NCBI GenBank assembly: GCA_963576725.1
Contig: OY755247.1
Location: forward strand, 14,448,526 to 14,512,525
Length of the DNA: 64,000 nucleotides
Direction: 5' to 3'
From: Azorinus chamasolen
Lineage: Eukaryota; Mollusca; Bivalvia; Cardiida; Solecurtidae
Below the pieces are notes generated by a model. That model had not been told where the DNA came from. It saw nothing but the letters and a program-made list of their open reading frames with translations, and made no database searches. Position numbers and translations under genes: made by a program. Positions 1-10,489 of the stretch are shown here, piece by piece; the first letter of the stretch is position 1, and the number at the start of each line of letters is the position of its first letter.

Positions 1-1620
1 ATTTCAATATAACTTGTGATGTGTCGCTTTCATCTCCCAGGTCCATGGATCAAAGGTCAAGGTCACAGGGTACAATTACTTTGTCACAAATTTCGTGTCC
101 GGTCTGTAACTTCTTTATCTGTGAATGGATTTCAAAAACACTTGGCACAAATGTTCACCACACAAAGACGATGTGTCGCGTTCAACTCCCAGGTCCATGG
201 GTCAAAGGTCAAGGTCACGGTACAATTACGTTGTAACAAATTTCGTGTCCGGCTTGTGACTTCTTTATCTATCAATGGACTTCAATATAACTTGGCACAA
301 ATGTTCACCACACAAAGACGATGTGACGCGTACAACTCCCAGGTCCATGGGTTAAAGGTCAAGGTCACAGGGTAAAATAACTTTGTAACAAATTTCGTGT
401 CTGGTTTGTAACTTCTTTATCTATCAATGGATTCCAATATAACTTGGCACAAATGTTCACCATACAAAGACGATGTGTCACGTTCAACTCCTAGGTCCAT
501 GGGTCAAAGGTCAAGGTCACAGGGTACAATTATGTCCACAACACAAAGACGATGTGCCGCGTAGAACTCCCAGGTCCATGGGTCAAAGGTCAAAGGCACA
601 GGGTAAAATAACTTGTAACACATTTCGTGTACGGCCTGTGACTTATTTATCTTTCAATGGAGTTCAATATAACTTGGCACAAATGTTCACCACACAAAGA
701 CGATGTGTCGCGAACAACTCCCAGGTCCATGGGTCAAAGGTCAAGGTCACAGGGTAAAATAACTGTAACAAAGTTCGTGTCCGGTCTGTAACTTCTTTAT
801 CTATCAATGGATTTCAATATAACTTGTGATGTGTCGCTTTCATCTCCCAGGTCCATGGATCAAAGGTCAAGGTCACAGGGTACAATTACTTTGTCACAAA
901 TTTCGTGTCCGGTCTGTAACTTCTTTATCTGTGAATGGATTTCAAAAACACTTGGCACAAATGTTCACCACACAAAGACGATGTGTCGCGTTCAACTCCC
1001 AGGTCCATGGGTCAAAGGTCAAGGTCACGGTACAATTACGTTGTAACAAATTTCGTGTCCGGCTTGTGACTTCTTTATCTATCAATGGACTTCAATATAA
1101 CTTGGCACAAATGTTCACCACACAAAGACGATGTGACGCGTACAACTCCCAGGTCCATGGGTTAAAGGTCAAGGTCACAGGGTAAAATAACTTTGTAACA
1201 AATTTCGTGTCTGGTTTGTAACTTCTTTATCTATCAATGGATTCCAATATAACTTGGCACAAATGTTCACCATACAAAGACGATGTGTCACGTTCAACTC
1301 CTAGGTCCATGGGTCAAAGGTCAAGGTCACAGGGTACAATTATGTCCACAACACAAAGACGATGTGCCGCGTAGAACTCCCAGGTCCATGGGTCAAAGGT
1401 CAAAGGCACAGGGTAAAATAACTTGTAACACATTTCGTGTACGGCCTGTGACTTATTTATCTATCAATGGAGTTCAATATAACTTGGCACAAATGTTCAC
1501 CACACAAAGACGATGTGTCGCGTACAACTCCCAGGTCCATGGGTCAAAGGTCAAGGTCACAGGGTAAAATAACTGTAACAAAGTTCGTGTCCGGTCTGTA
1601 ACTTCTTTATCTATCAATGG
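1..1620. repeat. 810-bp higher-order repeat, two near-identical copies
   Basis: Positions 1-810 and 811-1620 align without gaps and, read by eye, differ at only two positions (653/1463 and 713/1523). A third copy starts identically at 1621 and diverges after about 85 bp. Each copy holds about six full or truncated 150-bp monomers. Such similarity means a very recent tandem duplication or an assembly duplication. Confidence 0.9.
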
Positions 1621-2153
1621 ATTTCAATATAACTTGTGATGTGTCGCTTTCATCTCCCAGGTCCATGGATCAAAGGTCAAGGTCACAGGGTACAATTACT
1701 TTGTCACACATTTCGTATCCGGTCTGTAACTTCTTTATATATCAATGGATTTCAATATGATTTGGCACAAATGTTCACCAGACAAAGATGATTTGTCGCT
1801 TTCAACTCCCTGGTCCATGGGTCAAACGTTGTCACAGGGTACAATTACTTTGTCACAAATTTCGTGTTCGGTCTGTAACTTCTTCATCTATCAATGAATT
1901 TCAATATAACTTGGCACAGATGTTCACCAGACAAAGACGATGTGTGGCGTTTAGCTCCCTGGTCCATATGTCAAAGGTCAAGGACACAGGGTACAATTAC
2001 TTGTTTATCTGTGAATGGATTTCAAAGTAACTTGGCACAAATGTTCACCACACAAAGACGATGTGTCAACTCCCTGGTCCATGGGTCAAATATCAAGGTC
2101 ACAGGGTACAACTTTTGGGGGCATTTGTCACGTGACTGTGACATCTCTTGTTT
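1..2153. mobile_element. Hel-1: right part of a Helentron/Pearl-like minisatellite element
   Basis: The left end lies outside the window. The body is a tandem array of about 150-bp monomers, several truncated to about 80 or 126 bp. The right end at 2115-2153 reads GGGGGCATTTGTCAC, a GTCACGTGAC hairpin, then TCTCTTGTTT. That tip matches the right end of Hel-7 at 52189-52222. Each monomer carries GGGTCA-A-AGGTCA-AGGTCA, for example at 199-217. Membership of the Helentron-associated class is inferred from this layout; no transposase is present. Forward reading frames in the array are by-products of the repeat. Confidence 0.6.
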
Positions 2154-2395
2154 CTTACAAAATGTGTTGTGGAAAGCGCATGATGAGGGAAGTATAATTC
2201 ATCAAGTCCATTGGGTTTTTGTTTGAGTTGTTTGTATGTCTGTCTAACTGTCTGTATGTCTGTCTGTAACACATCTTGTTCGGTCGAGTTTCATGTACAG
2301 AAATGTGACAATGTGTCGCAGTGTGTATGTGTGGGTGCGAGGGGTGGGTAGGCGGACATCTGTTTTTGTGACAAAACCTCTAGTTTGCTTATGGA
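2154..2395. other. Spacer with a second Hel-type terminus
   Basis: A short GTCT-rich tract (2236-2275) is followed by GTGACAAAACCTCTAGTTT at about 2375-2393, which resembles the TCTAGTT end of Hel-4 and Hel-5. It may be the true outer end of a larger element that contains Hel-1. No coding signal is seen, and 2396-2617 is AT-rich with nothing recognised. Confidence 0.3.
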
Positions 2396-2667
2396 ATTAT
2401 ATAGATATGAAAATACACCTTTTCGCTAAGCCAAACATTCTCTTGAAAATTTTACAATATAAAACCTAAGCCATTGAATATCAATGAAGTAATCAATTCA
2501 TGCATACATGTTCATTAAGGAGAGGATTAAAAGCCTTCTCGCACAATGACGGATGTAACTGTTCCTCGAATTGTCTTGTTGTTAATGCTTATATAATGCT
2601 ATCACCTCACAAACGTACAGTAAAACCGCTCTATAGCGGAATTCTAGTAGAGAAGAATTTAGATACG

Positions 2668-2924
2668 TTAACCATTCGCTTGCTGTTCATGTCAATATAC
2701 CTACCTGTAAATAGTGCAGACCCAGATGAGACAGCTCCTGCAGGAGCTGTCTCATCAGGGTCTGCACTATTTACAAAGTGTAAATTGAGCGTTCAACCAG
2801 TACACTCCACAGCAGTGATTGCACAGCGAAATACTTGTACACAGTGAATGTATATGTAATTATACAACAGGGCATGGGTAAACAAGGAGAAATGTATTTT
2901 AAAATTCAGCAAGAGAAGGGTTAA
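2668..2924 (+). mobile_element. TTAA-A MITE copy 1
   Basis: TTAA stands at both ends (2668-2671, 2921-2924), with ends resembling CCCTTCGCTTGCT and AGCAAGAGAAGGG. An internal palindrome spans about 2707-2774 and is centred on CTCCTGCAGGAG (2735-2746). TTAA target sites with CCC tips are typical of piggyBac-type elements. No transposase is encoded. Confidence 0.75.
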
Positions 2925-2929
2925 TTGAT

Positions 2930-3179
2930 TTAACCCTTCGCTTGCTATTCACGTCAATATACCTACCTGTAAATAGTGAAGACCCAGATGAGACAGCTCC
3001 TGCAGGAGCTGTCTCATCAGGGTCTGCACTATTTACAATTTGATTGTGCAACCAGTGCACTCCACAGCAGTGATTGCACAGCGAAATACTTGTACACAGT
3101 GAAGATATATGTAATTATACAACAGGGCATGGTTAAAGAAGGAGAAATGTATTTTAAAATTCAGAGGGAGAAGGGTTAA
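2930..3179 (+). mobile_element. TTAA-A MITE copy 2
   Basis: This is a second copy 5 bp after the first, bounded by TTAA (2930-2933 and 3176-3179). It has the same palindrome with the CTCCTGCAGGAG centre at 2997-3008. It is in the same orientation as copy 1, so the pair arose by two insertions or a local duplication. Confidence 0.75.
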
Positions 3180-3283
3180 GGCATGTGAACTTTCACCCTG
3201 CATTAAGTTGCCACCTGTCTCCAGGACCGGTATTTATACTAAACTGAACGTCCAGTTTAGAGAGCTTTTACTGCACTGGATAT

Positions 3284-3528
3284 TCTAGATCATTTTCTTC
3301 ATATAAATATATTTGCACGCATTTGGAAATATAGTAGAACCAGAAGAGACGGTTCTTATCGGATCCGTCTGATCAGGGTCTGCTCTGTTTGCTAGTGGAA
3401 TTTGAAAGATCGATTTCTTTACTTTCAAAAAATGACTACAATGTTTCTCCTTCCATTATAACTATTTTGTGGCGAATATTCAGTAGGTATTGAAATTTGG
3501 AATAAACAAAGAACAGGGAAAGGGTTAA
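3284..3528 (+). mobile_element. TTAA-B MITE, degraded left end
   Basis: The right terminus GAACAGGGAAAGGGTTAA is intact (TTAA 3525-3528) but the left CCCTTTCCC tip has decayed. The palindrome (3345-3395) is imperfect around GGTTCTTATCGGATCC. Confidence 0.6.
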
Positions 3529-3599
3529 CATTGTTAGGACTGAATGCATCATGTTCTATGATGGCTGCTCATCTCTAAGTTTTTTGGTTTTTTTTATAA

Positions 3600-3718
3600 A
3601 ACTTGCTGATGTAGGAGCTTTCTGCATTACTTTTGTCCTGCATTAATCTACAAACCTGTTTTAGAAACCCTGAATTAGACTTCATGTTTGTGGTCGTGTT
3701 AGAGAGTCTTTGCTGTAC
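3600..3718 (+). mobile_element. TA-3 MITE, right-half fragment
   Basis: This resembles the right half of the element at 3785-3962: GGAGCTTTCTGCATTACTTT, GTCCTGCATTAA, then a decayed GTGTTAGAGAGTCTTTGCTG end. Confidence 0.5.
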
Positions 3719-3784
3719 ACATTCTTTTGAAGTTGTACACATTCTTTTGAAACTTAGTATTTAACTCTTTTAATACCAATTATA

Positions 3785-3962
3785 CAGTAAAACCCCTCTA
3801 ATGCGACCACTTATTGAACGAACATGGCTGTCTTCATAACCAGGTGGTTACTTAATGCAACTATAGGAGCTTTCTGCATAACTTTCGTCCTGCATTAAGC
3901 TACATGTACCACATGCATTTGCCACTGTGAATTATGATGGTCGCATTAGAGGGGGTTTACTG
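3785..3962. mobile_element. TA-3 MITE
   Basis: It runs from CAGTAAAACCCCTCTAATGC to GCATTAGAGGGGGTTTACTG, flanked by TA on both sides. The palindrome is asymmetric: the left arm lost its inner part up to the TATAGGAGC centre. A TA-2 right-end fragment (CCGCTTAGGGCATGTTCTACTG) follows at about 4000-4032. Confidence 0.7.
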
Positions 3963-4036
3963 TAGTATGCACAATTTGTCGTCTCCTTCATTTGTTCAAT
4001 AAATGAATTGCCGCTTAGGGCATGTTCTACTGTAAC

Positions 4037-4272
4037 CCCTTCCCTGTTGTATATCATGTAAGAAAAGTGACGTCATGAATATCCAGATAAGACCGCTCCT
4101 ATAGGAGCCATCTGGTCAGGGTCTGCTCTGTTAGCTTTCAGCAATAATATAGATCTGATTCTAGTTTCTACTTTGGCAAACATTTCATTTGATATGTCAT
4201 TTTAAAACTTTATCTAATTAATATTCATGACGTCATAATTTCTTACATAAATGTTCACGGAGTAAAGGATTA
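4037..4272. mobile_element. TTAA-C MITE, rearranged left end
   Basis: The hairpin core GCTCCTATAGGAGC (4095-4108) and the right half with ATTCATGACGTCAT are present, ending near GGAGTAAAGGATTA. The left part instead reads CCCTTCCCTGTTG and looks rearranged. Confidence 0.55.
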
Positions 4273-4441
4273 CAGTAAAACCTCTCTATAACGGCCACTA
4301 AAGTGTGTATATTAGTTGGTATTCAGGACTGGTGGCTGATTAAAGCGTCCTGTTCTACTTTCACCTTGCTTTAAGCAGCCACCTGCCTTTAACACAAGAT
4401 ACTTGATGTAATTTAATGGTCGTTATAGAGAGGTTTTACTG
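4273..4441. mobile_element. TA-1 MITE lacking its palindrome centre
   Basis: The terminal repeats CAGTAAAACCTCTCTATAAC and GTTATAGAGAGGTTTTACTG are intact and TA-flanked. The left hairpin arm is deleted from about 4345, so no GCTCC core remains. Confidence 0.75.
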
Positions 4442-5151
4442 TAATATTATATCCAAGACAGAAGTAGCATTTGCTATAATATTTCATTTATATTCAGACA
4501 GTTAACACTTCTCATGTAAATGTTATCTTGACTGACACTTACTAACAACTCGGACCAAGATAAAACGCCGAGTAACTCGGCATCGCATCGGCTACCAAGC
4601 CGTTTAACACTCGGTCAATAGTTTCTCAAAAAGTAAGACCGATTCGAGAGTCAGTGAAAAATTCAGGTGATTGGAGATTGAGCTGGCATTATTTTCTTCA
4701 GCGTGTTAAGGGTGAAGCTCAATTGGTATTATTTGCTTTGCATATAAAATAATAAATTGTCTCCTGCATACTTTTTGATATTGATATAGTGGACATTTTA
4801 CAAGTTTCGTGGCCATAAATAAGCATTTCCATACAAATGTGTAATATTTGTAGTAGTACACGTATCTAAACTTTGACTTCATGAATATTCTTGCTAGAAA
4901 TTATGACTGTATTAGCCTATCTTTGCTGAAATTTATTTTATGACCATAGGATTGTTTGACCATGTAGAATTTATATTATTTATTAACTCTTTGCTCCATG
5001 AACATTCAAGAAAAGATGATGACGTCGTAATGTAGACTTTTATGAGATGGCTCCTAGAAGAGCTGTCTCATATGGGTCTGCACTATTTGTCATTATAATA
5101 CAGATGCTGCAATTGATCCAAATTTAGAATGATTCAGCTAAATAATATGTG

Positions 5152-5152
<1 letters not shown>
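4442..5152. other. No gene; hairpin fragments
   Basis: 4565-4640 carries a decayed hairpin (GCCGAGTAACTCGGC) with AGTTTCTCAAAAAG, related to 25560-25690 and 54580-54665. 5041-5095 carries an imperfect palindrome, GAGATGGCTCCTAGAAGAGC then TGTCTCATATGGGTCTGCAC. The rest is AT-rich with nothing recognised. Confidence 0.5.
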
Positions 5153-5200
<48 letters not shown>

Positions 5201-5226
5201 CGTGCGCGTGCGCGTGTGTGTGTGTC
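5153..5226. repeat. (TG)n microsatellite
   Basis: A dinucleotide tract of about 74 bp with CG-containing interruptions (GCGCGCGTGTGCGTGCGCG) in its second half. Confidence 0.95.
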
Positions 5227-5256
5227 ACATTTAACCAAGTACCTCATATACTATGT

Positions 5257-5460
5257 TTAGATACAACCTTTTTGAATAAATCTACCGAAAAGGAGCATTA
5301 GCTAGAGAAAAGGAAAATTTTAGAATTTTGTAGTTTGAAACCATTGTGATAGATAGAGCCGTTTGATCAGCGTCTGTTCTGTTAACTTATGGATTCTACA
5401 GTTTATGCCATTGCCATCATATGACTTTTATGAAATTGAGCGAATTAATTATATACATGT
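5257..5460. mobile_element. Hybrid MITE: TTAA-D arm joined to TTAA-C arm at the hairpin centre
   Basis: 5257-5359 is reverse-oriented TTAA-D, ending in GAAACCATTGTGATAGATAG. From about 5360 the sequence is the right half of TTAA-C (GTTTGATCAGCGTCTGTTCT, then GGATTCTACAGTTTATGCCA). The join falls where each family would have its GCTCC/GGAGC core. Confidence 0.65.
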
Positions 5461-5465
5461 ATATA

Positions 5466-5620
5466 CAGAGGTCCGGATAAGATGTTCAAAGTGTAACATT
5501 TTCGAGATTAGCTTCTTTATTACTCCGCCAAAGCCTATACTGTGACGATTCTAAAGAGTGGTCACAGTATAGGCTTTGGTGGAGAAATGACGATTTTAGC
5601 ATTTTGGTACGGATGATACA
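5466..5620. mobile_element. TA-6 MITE, shortened
   Basis: It starts CAGAGGTCCGGATAAGATG after TA. The arms CTCCGCCAAAGCCTATACTG and CAGTATAGGCTTTGGTGGAG flank GATTCTAAAGAGTG, so one inner arm is missing. Confidence 0.65.
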
Positions 5621-5734
5621 TTTTAGTAGATGGTTAAACGATGTCAATCATGCAAGATATTCTAAAATTTCCCTCAGAGACCGTTGCGTGTGAAGTTAAA
5701 TTGTCAACATACGCTTGTAAGAATTTGATTTGGA

Positions 5735-6141
5735 TGTGGGGAATACGGAGGGCAAGATAAGATGAAAACATTTATACATTTTCAAGCATAGCTCCTTAAT
5801 TACTCCATCAAACCCTATACTGTAACCACTCTTTAGAATCGGCTCGATTATCATTTTACTTCATAGAACGTCTTTTGACACCATTGGAAACTGTGAACAT
5901 AGTCCCGTCTGACCAGGGTCTCTTGATTGCTTACAGATGTCTTAGATCTGATACTAAAGTATGTGACATAGCTATATTTAATATAACATCAGAGGTCCAG
6001 ATGGATGCGTAAATTTAAACATTTTTAAGAATAGCTCCCTATTTTCTGGGAAACGATTCTAAAGTGTGGTCACGGTATAGGGTTTGATGGAGAAATAACG
6101 AATTTAGTATTTAAGTACGCACCTTTATCAGAAACTCTGTA
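5735..6141. mobile_element. Two further TA-6 fragments
   Basis: 5735-5870 carries the left half (AGATAAGATG, CTCCATCAAACCCTATACTG). 5994-6141 carries CAGAGGTCCAGATGGATGCG, the right hairpin arm and the GTACGCACCTTTATC right end. Between them 5875-5960 holds a decayed TTAA-C right half (CCCGTCTGACCAGGGTCTC). Confidence 0.5.
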
Positions 6142-6487
6142 ACAGTAAACAATAATTAGTTGATTAATGTTTATAACGGGTATAAAGAACGGAGGAGCTG
6201 TGTCCTGAACAAGACATTTATGATACATCAATAAGTAAGACCAATTACATAAACCATGGGGTTACTCGTGATCTAGACACGTTACTTGGTTGTCATTAGA
6301 GAGCTCTGATTACATCGATATATTTGACATTGATTCATTAGAATGTGTGTAAGCTGATACGACTTGTAGTGGTATTCCATTTGGATAATGAATTTCTTGC
6401 TAGATCAGCAGAAATATCAGTATTCCGTGCTCTAGAGTTGTCAGAGTATGTTCCGCATGCATTAATTTCAAGACATTTCTGGTTTTA

Positions 6488-6652
6488 CCATGTACTCCAT
6501 AAATACGCATATTCTATGCTTTTGCAAACAGAGTTGACTCAGTTCAGGCCATGACCAAAACATTCTGGTGTCTATATGCTATTATGACAACTATTTTAAT
6601 TTGATATTCATGATGTCATTATTTCTTACATGAATATTCATGGAGTAAAGGA
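6488..6652 (+). mobile_element. TTAA-C MITE with the palindrome deleted
   Basis: It starts with TACTCCATAAATACGCATAT and continues through GCAAACAGAGTTGACTCAG, then jumps to CCATGACCAAAACATTCTGG and ends GAATATTCATGGAGTAAAGG. About 100 bp around the hairpin are gone. Confidence 0.65.
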
Positions 6653-6889
6653 CCATTGATGTAACTAATGTCCATCACTGTGCATGCAATACTTTTTGGA
6701 GTTATTCCCCTTTGTTCTGATTTCACTTCAGCATATTAACAGTTTTTGTGTTAGCTGCGAGCAGGTGACACGTGTGTTCCTCCGAACGCTCTTGTACGTT
6801 TCTGTAATTGTAAACGAAATTGATATTGACACATTACACACGCCGTATATGTACGCTGCATAGCCTGGCGTAAGTCGAACAAATGATCT

Positions 6890-6958
6890 GCATTAAGCGA
6901 CCATCTGCCTTTAAGACTGTTCATTAAACGAATGGTCGCTTAACATAGGTTCTACTGT
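6890..6958. mobile_element. TA-2 MITE, right-end fragment
   Basis: It contains CTGCATTAAGCGACCATCTG and AATGGTCGCTTAACATAGGT, ending TCTACTGTA. Confidence 0.5.
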
Positions 6959-6959
6959 A

Positions 6960-7865
6960 TATAACATGTATCATTTATAAAATGAGCCGGTGTTCGATTT
7001 GGTATCGTCACCTGTATGAGAGATAGGATTTAATGAGTTCATTTCAAAACATATATCATAATAGAGCAACAGATAAAGGTGCGGACATTTAAACAAAGCA
7101 ATAACATTATCAAAAGCAAAAGAAAGAGTAGGATACCTGTAAAAAGGAAAGGTCTGTAAGAGGAAAACATATAATATATAATAAGCTAGTCTTCATTTAA
7201 AGTCAGCTAAAATCAAAACATAAATATTTACTTAAAAGCTATTGTTTGACACACAGACTAAAAGAGAGTACACCTATAACACGGAAGAAATTAAGAGTAA
7301 GACGTGTGCATATATCAAGTTATGTAGTAAAACATCGTTCAAAGGAACTCTTAAGATGATCTGAAAAAAGCTTGACAATCATGTTAAGAAAAGTGAAACG
7401 CATTGAAAAGGTACATGCTCCAAGAAATAAATTTGCAAGCAGAAATAAGGCATAATCATAAAATAAAAATATATATACAGACAGCAGAAACGCTAAACCA
7501 AATAATCTTTTTTTAATTCTTAGGAATGATCACAACAAAGGGTTTGTTGGAGAAATAAAGAAGTTATTCTTGAAAATGTTTCAATTCACGCATCTAATCT
7601 GTTACCTACATTATTTTAAACTTTATGTTTCATTCCACACTAATAATAATAATAATCTCGAAGTACAGAATTCTGATATTCAAATCATACATACAAAAAA
7701 GTAACATATAATGCGAAATTTATTTCTCTTATTTCTAATGTTTGGCAAGATTTGTTTCTCTTTAGTGGCTGGCGGATGTTCCTAGAGTAATAAAGTATCT
7801 GTTTTCGCTACTAAAGCCTTATCAATTTCAAGCAAATTCCCTACAAAACAAAACAGATTTCAGTG
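6960..7865. other. AT-rich stretch without a recognised gene
   Basis: No sustained open frame is seen. A TA-6 right-half fragment (GGGTTTGTTGGAGAAATAAAG, ACGCATCTAATCTGTTACC) lies at about 7530-7615. The remainder is not recognised. Confidence 0.5.
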
Positions 7866-8035
7866 AAGGAAGTGCAGATAAAGTTACGTACTCAAATACT
7901 AAAATCATCATTTTCCCGTCTCTTCTAGACGATTCTAAAGAGTAGTCACAGTGCATGTATAGGGTTTGGTGGAGAAATAAAAGGAGCTATTCATGAAAAT
8001 GTTTTAATCTACACATCTTATCTGGACATCTGTAT
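7866..8035. mobile_element. TA-6 MITE, diverged
   Basis: CAGATAAAGTTACGTACTC, then GAGACGATT-type centre sequence TCTAGACGATTCTAAAGAGT, then GGTTTGGTGGAGAAATAA and CATCTTATCTGGACATCTG. The left hairpin arm is largely deleted. Confidence 0.55.
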
Positions 8036-8104
8036 AATGGAACTTGGTTGTCGTTTACCTTTCCGAACATCATCTTCAACAGTTTTGTACTAAATGTACA
8101 ACTA

Positions 8105-8308
8105 CAGTAAAACCTCTCTTAACCGGCAGTTAAATTTAGTATGAATATCGGTCTTGGAGACATGTGGCAGCTTAATGCAGGGTGAAAGTCATGCAGGAAG
8201 CTCCTAGAGGAGCTTTCTGCATGACTTTCACCCTGCATTAAGCAGCCACCTGCCTAAAAGTATCTAAATTATTATCTACTAGAATTCCGGTTAAGAGAGG
8301 TTATACTG
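8105..8308. mobile_element. TA-4 MITE, near complete
   Basis: It runs from CAGTAAAACCTCTCTTAACC to GGTTAAGAGAGGTTATACTG with TA on both sides. The central palindrome has arms of about 50 bp (GGCAGCTTAATGCAGGGTGA and its complement) around GCTCCTAGAGGAGC (8200-8213). It is non-coding. Confidence 0.85.
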
Positions 8309-8335
8309 TATTCAAACGTTGTTGTTTTCTACCAT

Positions 8336-8655
8336 ACTAACCATTTACGCCACGAATATTCAAGTAAATAAATGACGTTCTAAATATTAATTAGTTTTAA
8401 TCAAATTAATGATGTCATTATTTCTTACTTTTTATGCATTATATTTTATAATCTCACATGCATTATATGACCAATTTTATGACACACTGACACGGGAAGT
8501 TTTAGCCATGACAAAAACTGTAGAATTATATCTATATTATATCATAAGCAAACTGAGTAGACCCTGATCAGAAGGCTCCTATAGGAGCCGTCTGATCTGA
8601 GTCTGATCTGTTTGCAAAGACGTAGAAATGTGTACTTATGGAGGGAATGTTTAAC
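8336..8655 (-). mobile_element. TTAA-C MITE, reverse orientation, extended
   Basis: GATGTCATTATTTCTTAC, GCCATGACAAAAACTGTAG and a hairpin around GCTCCTATAGGAGC (8575-8588) identify the family. It carries extra AT-rich sequence at 8390-8490. The TTAA ends have decayed. Confidence 0.6.
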
Positions 8656-8860
8656 TAAACTGTTTGTAGCGTTTGAATGCGATCCCTATTTATGCCATTA
8701 ATATTGCCTCTGTTCACCATATTTCACAGTATACGAATAAGAATCCGATGCGGACTAATTGTTAACTAAACTAGAATTATCATTGGATATGATTAAGTCT
8801 TTCACTGTGCAATATTCATGTAGGAAAAGATAACATCATGTATATTTATTAGCTGTTTTT

Positions 8861-9090
8861 TTATAATGTAAACTTTTCAAAGGAACGTATTGGTTCAACA
8901 AAAACTGTAGAATCTGAACTACATGTATATCGTTTCAAAGGCATCAGATGGCATGACTCTCTATTGGAGCTATCTGATCTGGGTCGTCTATGTAGCAAAA
9001 AAGGTACATATTTGCTGAGCGATAGAACACCTAACTGACCATCGGATGGACAGTGGCTAAAGTCGTGACCCTTATGTTCTACTGCACCAA
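8861..9090 (-). mobile_element. Diverged TTAA-C-like MITE
   Basis: AAAACTGTAGAATCTGAACT is followed by an imperfect hairpin (CATCAGATGGCATGACTCTC / GGAGCTATCTGATCTGGGTC). A related left part (AATGTAAACTTTTCAA) occurs at 23190. Confidence 0.45.
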
Positions 9091-9122
9091 ACACATGGTT
9101 TTTAGGGTTGTTTGTTGTTTTT

Positions 9123-10163
9123 AGCTCCCCTGAACCAAAGGCTCGGGTGAGCTATTGTGACCGCGATCCGTCCGTCATCCGGCGTCCGTCGTCCGTCGTC
9201 CGTCCACATTTTCAAACGACATCTTCTCTAAAACTACTGGCCCGATTTTAACCAAATTTTGTCAGAAGCATCAGTGGGTAGGGGGGACGAAATGTTTTTC
9301 ACATCATGACCCCCGGGCCAAAAATGGCCCCGCCCTAGGGCTTATCAGTTTGTCATAGGAAATAAGAAAAAAAGGCCTAGACTTTTGATATTTGGCATGT
9401 AGCATGATCTTATGGTCCTCTACAAAGATTGTTCAAAGTATGACCCCCAGGCCAAAAATGGCTCCACCCAAGGGCTTATCAGTTTTTCATAGGAAAATCT
9501 TTAAAAATCTTCTCCCTGAAACTGTAAGGCCTAGACCTTTAATATTTGGTATGTAGCATGATCTAATGGTCCTCTATAAAAGTTGTTCAAATTATGACCC
9601 GGGTCAAAAATGGCCCCGCCCAAAGGCTTATCAGTTTTTCATAGGAACATCTTCAAAAATCTTCTTCTCTGAAACTGTAAGGCCTAGACCTTTGATATTT
9701 GGCATGTAGCATGGTCTAATGTTCCTCTACAAGGATTGTTCAAATTATGACCCTGGACCGAAAATGGCCCCGCCCAAGGGCTTATCAGTTCTTCATAGGA
9801 AAATCTTTAAAAAATCTTCTGAAACTGTAAGGCCTAGACCTTTGATGTTTGGTATGTAACATGATCTAATGGTCCTTTACAAATATGTAGCTTGGCTTGT
9901 GGTCCTCTGCCAAGAATGTTCAACTTACGACCCTGGCCTCTGGGCAAAACTTGGCCCTGCCTTGGGGCTTATCAGTTTTTCATGGGAAAATATGAAATAT
10001 TATTTTTCTCTGAAACCATTAGGCTTAGACCTTTAATTAATGGCATACTGCTTTACCCGGTGATTCTCTACCAATGTTATACAAATGATGACTTCTTGGT
10101 CAAAAATGGCCCCGCCCCTGGGGTTATCTCAGGTGAGTGCTTCAGGGCCTCATGGCTCTCTTG
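9123..10163 (-). mobile_element. Hel-2: Helentron/Pearl-like element
   Basis: The left hairpin AGCTCCCCTGAACC / GGCTCGGGTGAGCT (9123-9153) is followed by a GTCCGTC/GTCGTCC tract (9165-9210) and about five monomers of 135-185 bp recognised by GGCTTATCAGTTTTTCATAG. The right end is ATCTCAGGTGAGTGC, then CTCATGGCTCTCTTGG. Read on the minus strand this is start, array, microsatellite, terminal hairpin, the layout described for Helentron-associated elements. No protein is encoded; the open frame at 9892-10275 crosses monomers and the element end. Confidence 0.6.
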
Positions 10164-10276
10164 GGTGTTTTTTTGTGGGGGGTTATGGGGGGCGTTTTCT
10201 GGATGGAATTATATATACATGAGCGGAGCTAGCGATACGTACTTACGCACGTTCGTAATATCAATCTCATATTGAC

Positions 10277-10400
10277 AACCCTTTTCACGCCTCTGTAAAA
10301 ATCACCTTTGAAACCATTGTGATAAATAGGACATTTGCTCCTATAGGAGCAAATGCTCTTCTCTATTTATCACAATGGTTTCAAGACTTTCAAAACTACC
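10277..10400 (+). mobile_element. TTAA-D MITE, truncated right side
   Basis: CCCTTTTCACGCCTCTGTAA leads into a palindrome GAAACCATTGTGATAAATAG with exact core GCTCCTATAGGAGC (10337-10350). The right terminal half is absent. Confidence 0.65.
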
Positions 10401-10489
10401 TAAAATCCTTCAGGCGGAACATGCCCTGGATCTCTCTGGCCACAATGCTTACATCAAAATTAGATCCAGCTACGCCCCTGATAAACGTG

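Larger units (their letters stand above)
2618..3273. mobile_element. TA-4 MITE split by two TTAA-A insertions
   Basis: The left end CAGTAAAACCGCTCTATAGC starts at 2618 after TA. The right half (CACCCTGCATTAAG, then AGAGAGCTTTTACTG) resumes at 3180 and ends at 3273. The two TTAA-A copies lie between the halves. CAG/CTG ends next to TA suggest a pogo/Tigger-like element. Confidence 0.65.

Noticed and set aside
16..2226. Frames of 60-119 codons at the window start
   Set aside because: Satellite-derived, identical in both 810-bp units.
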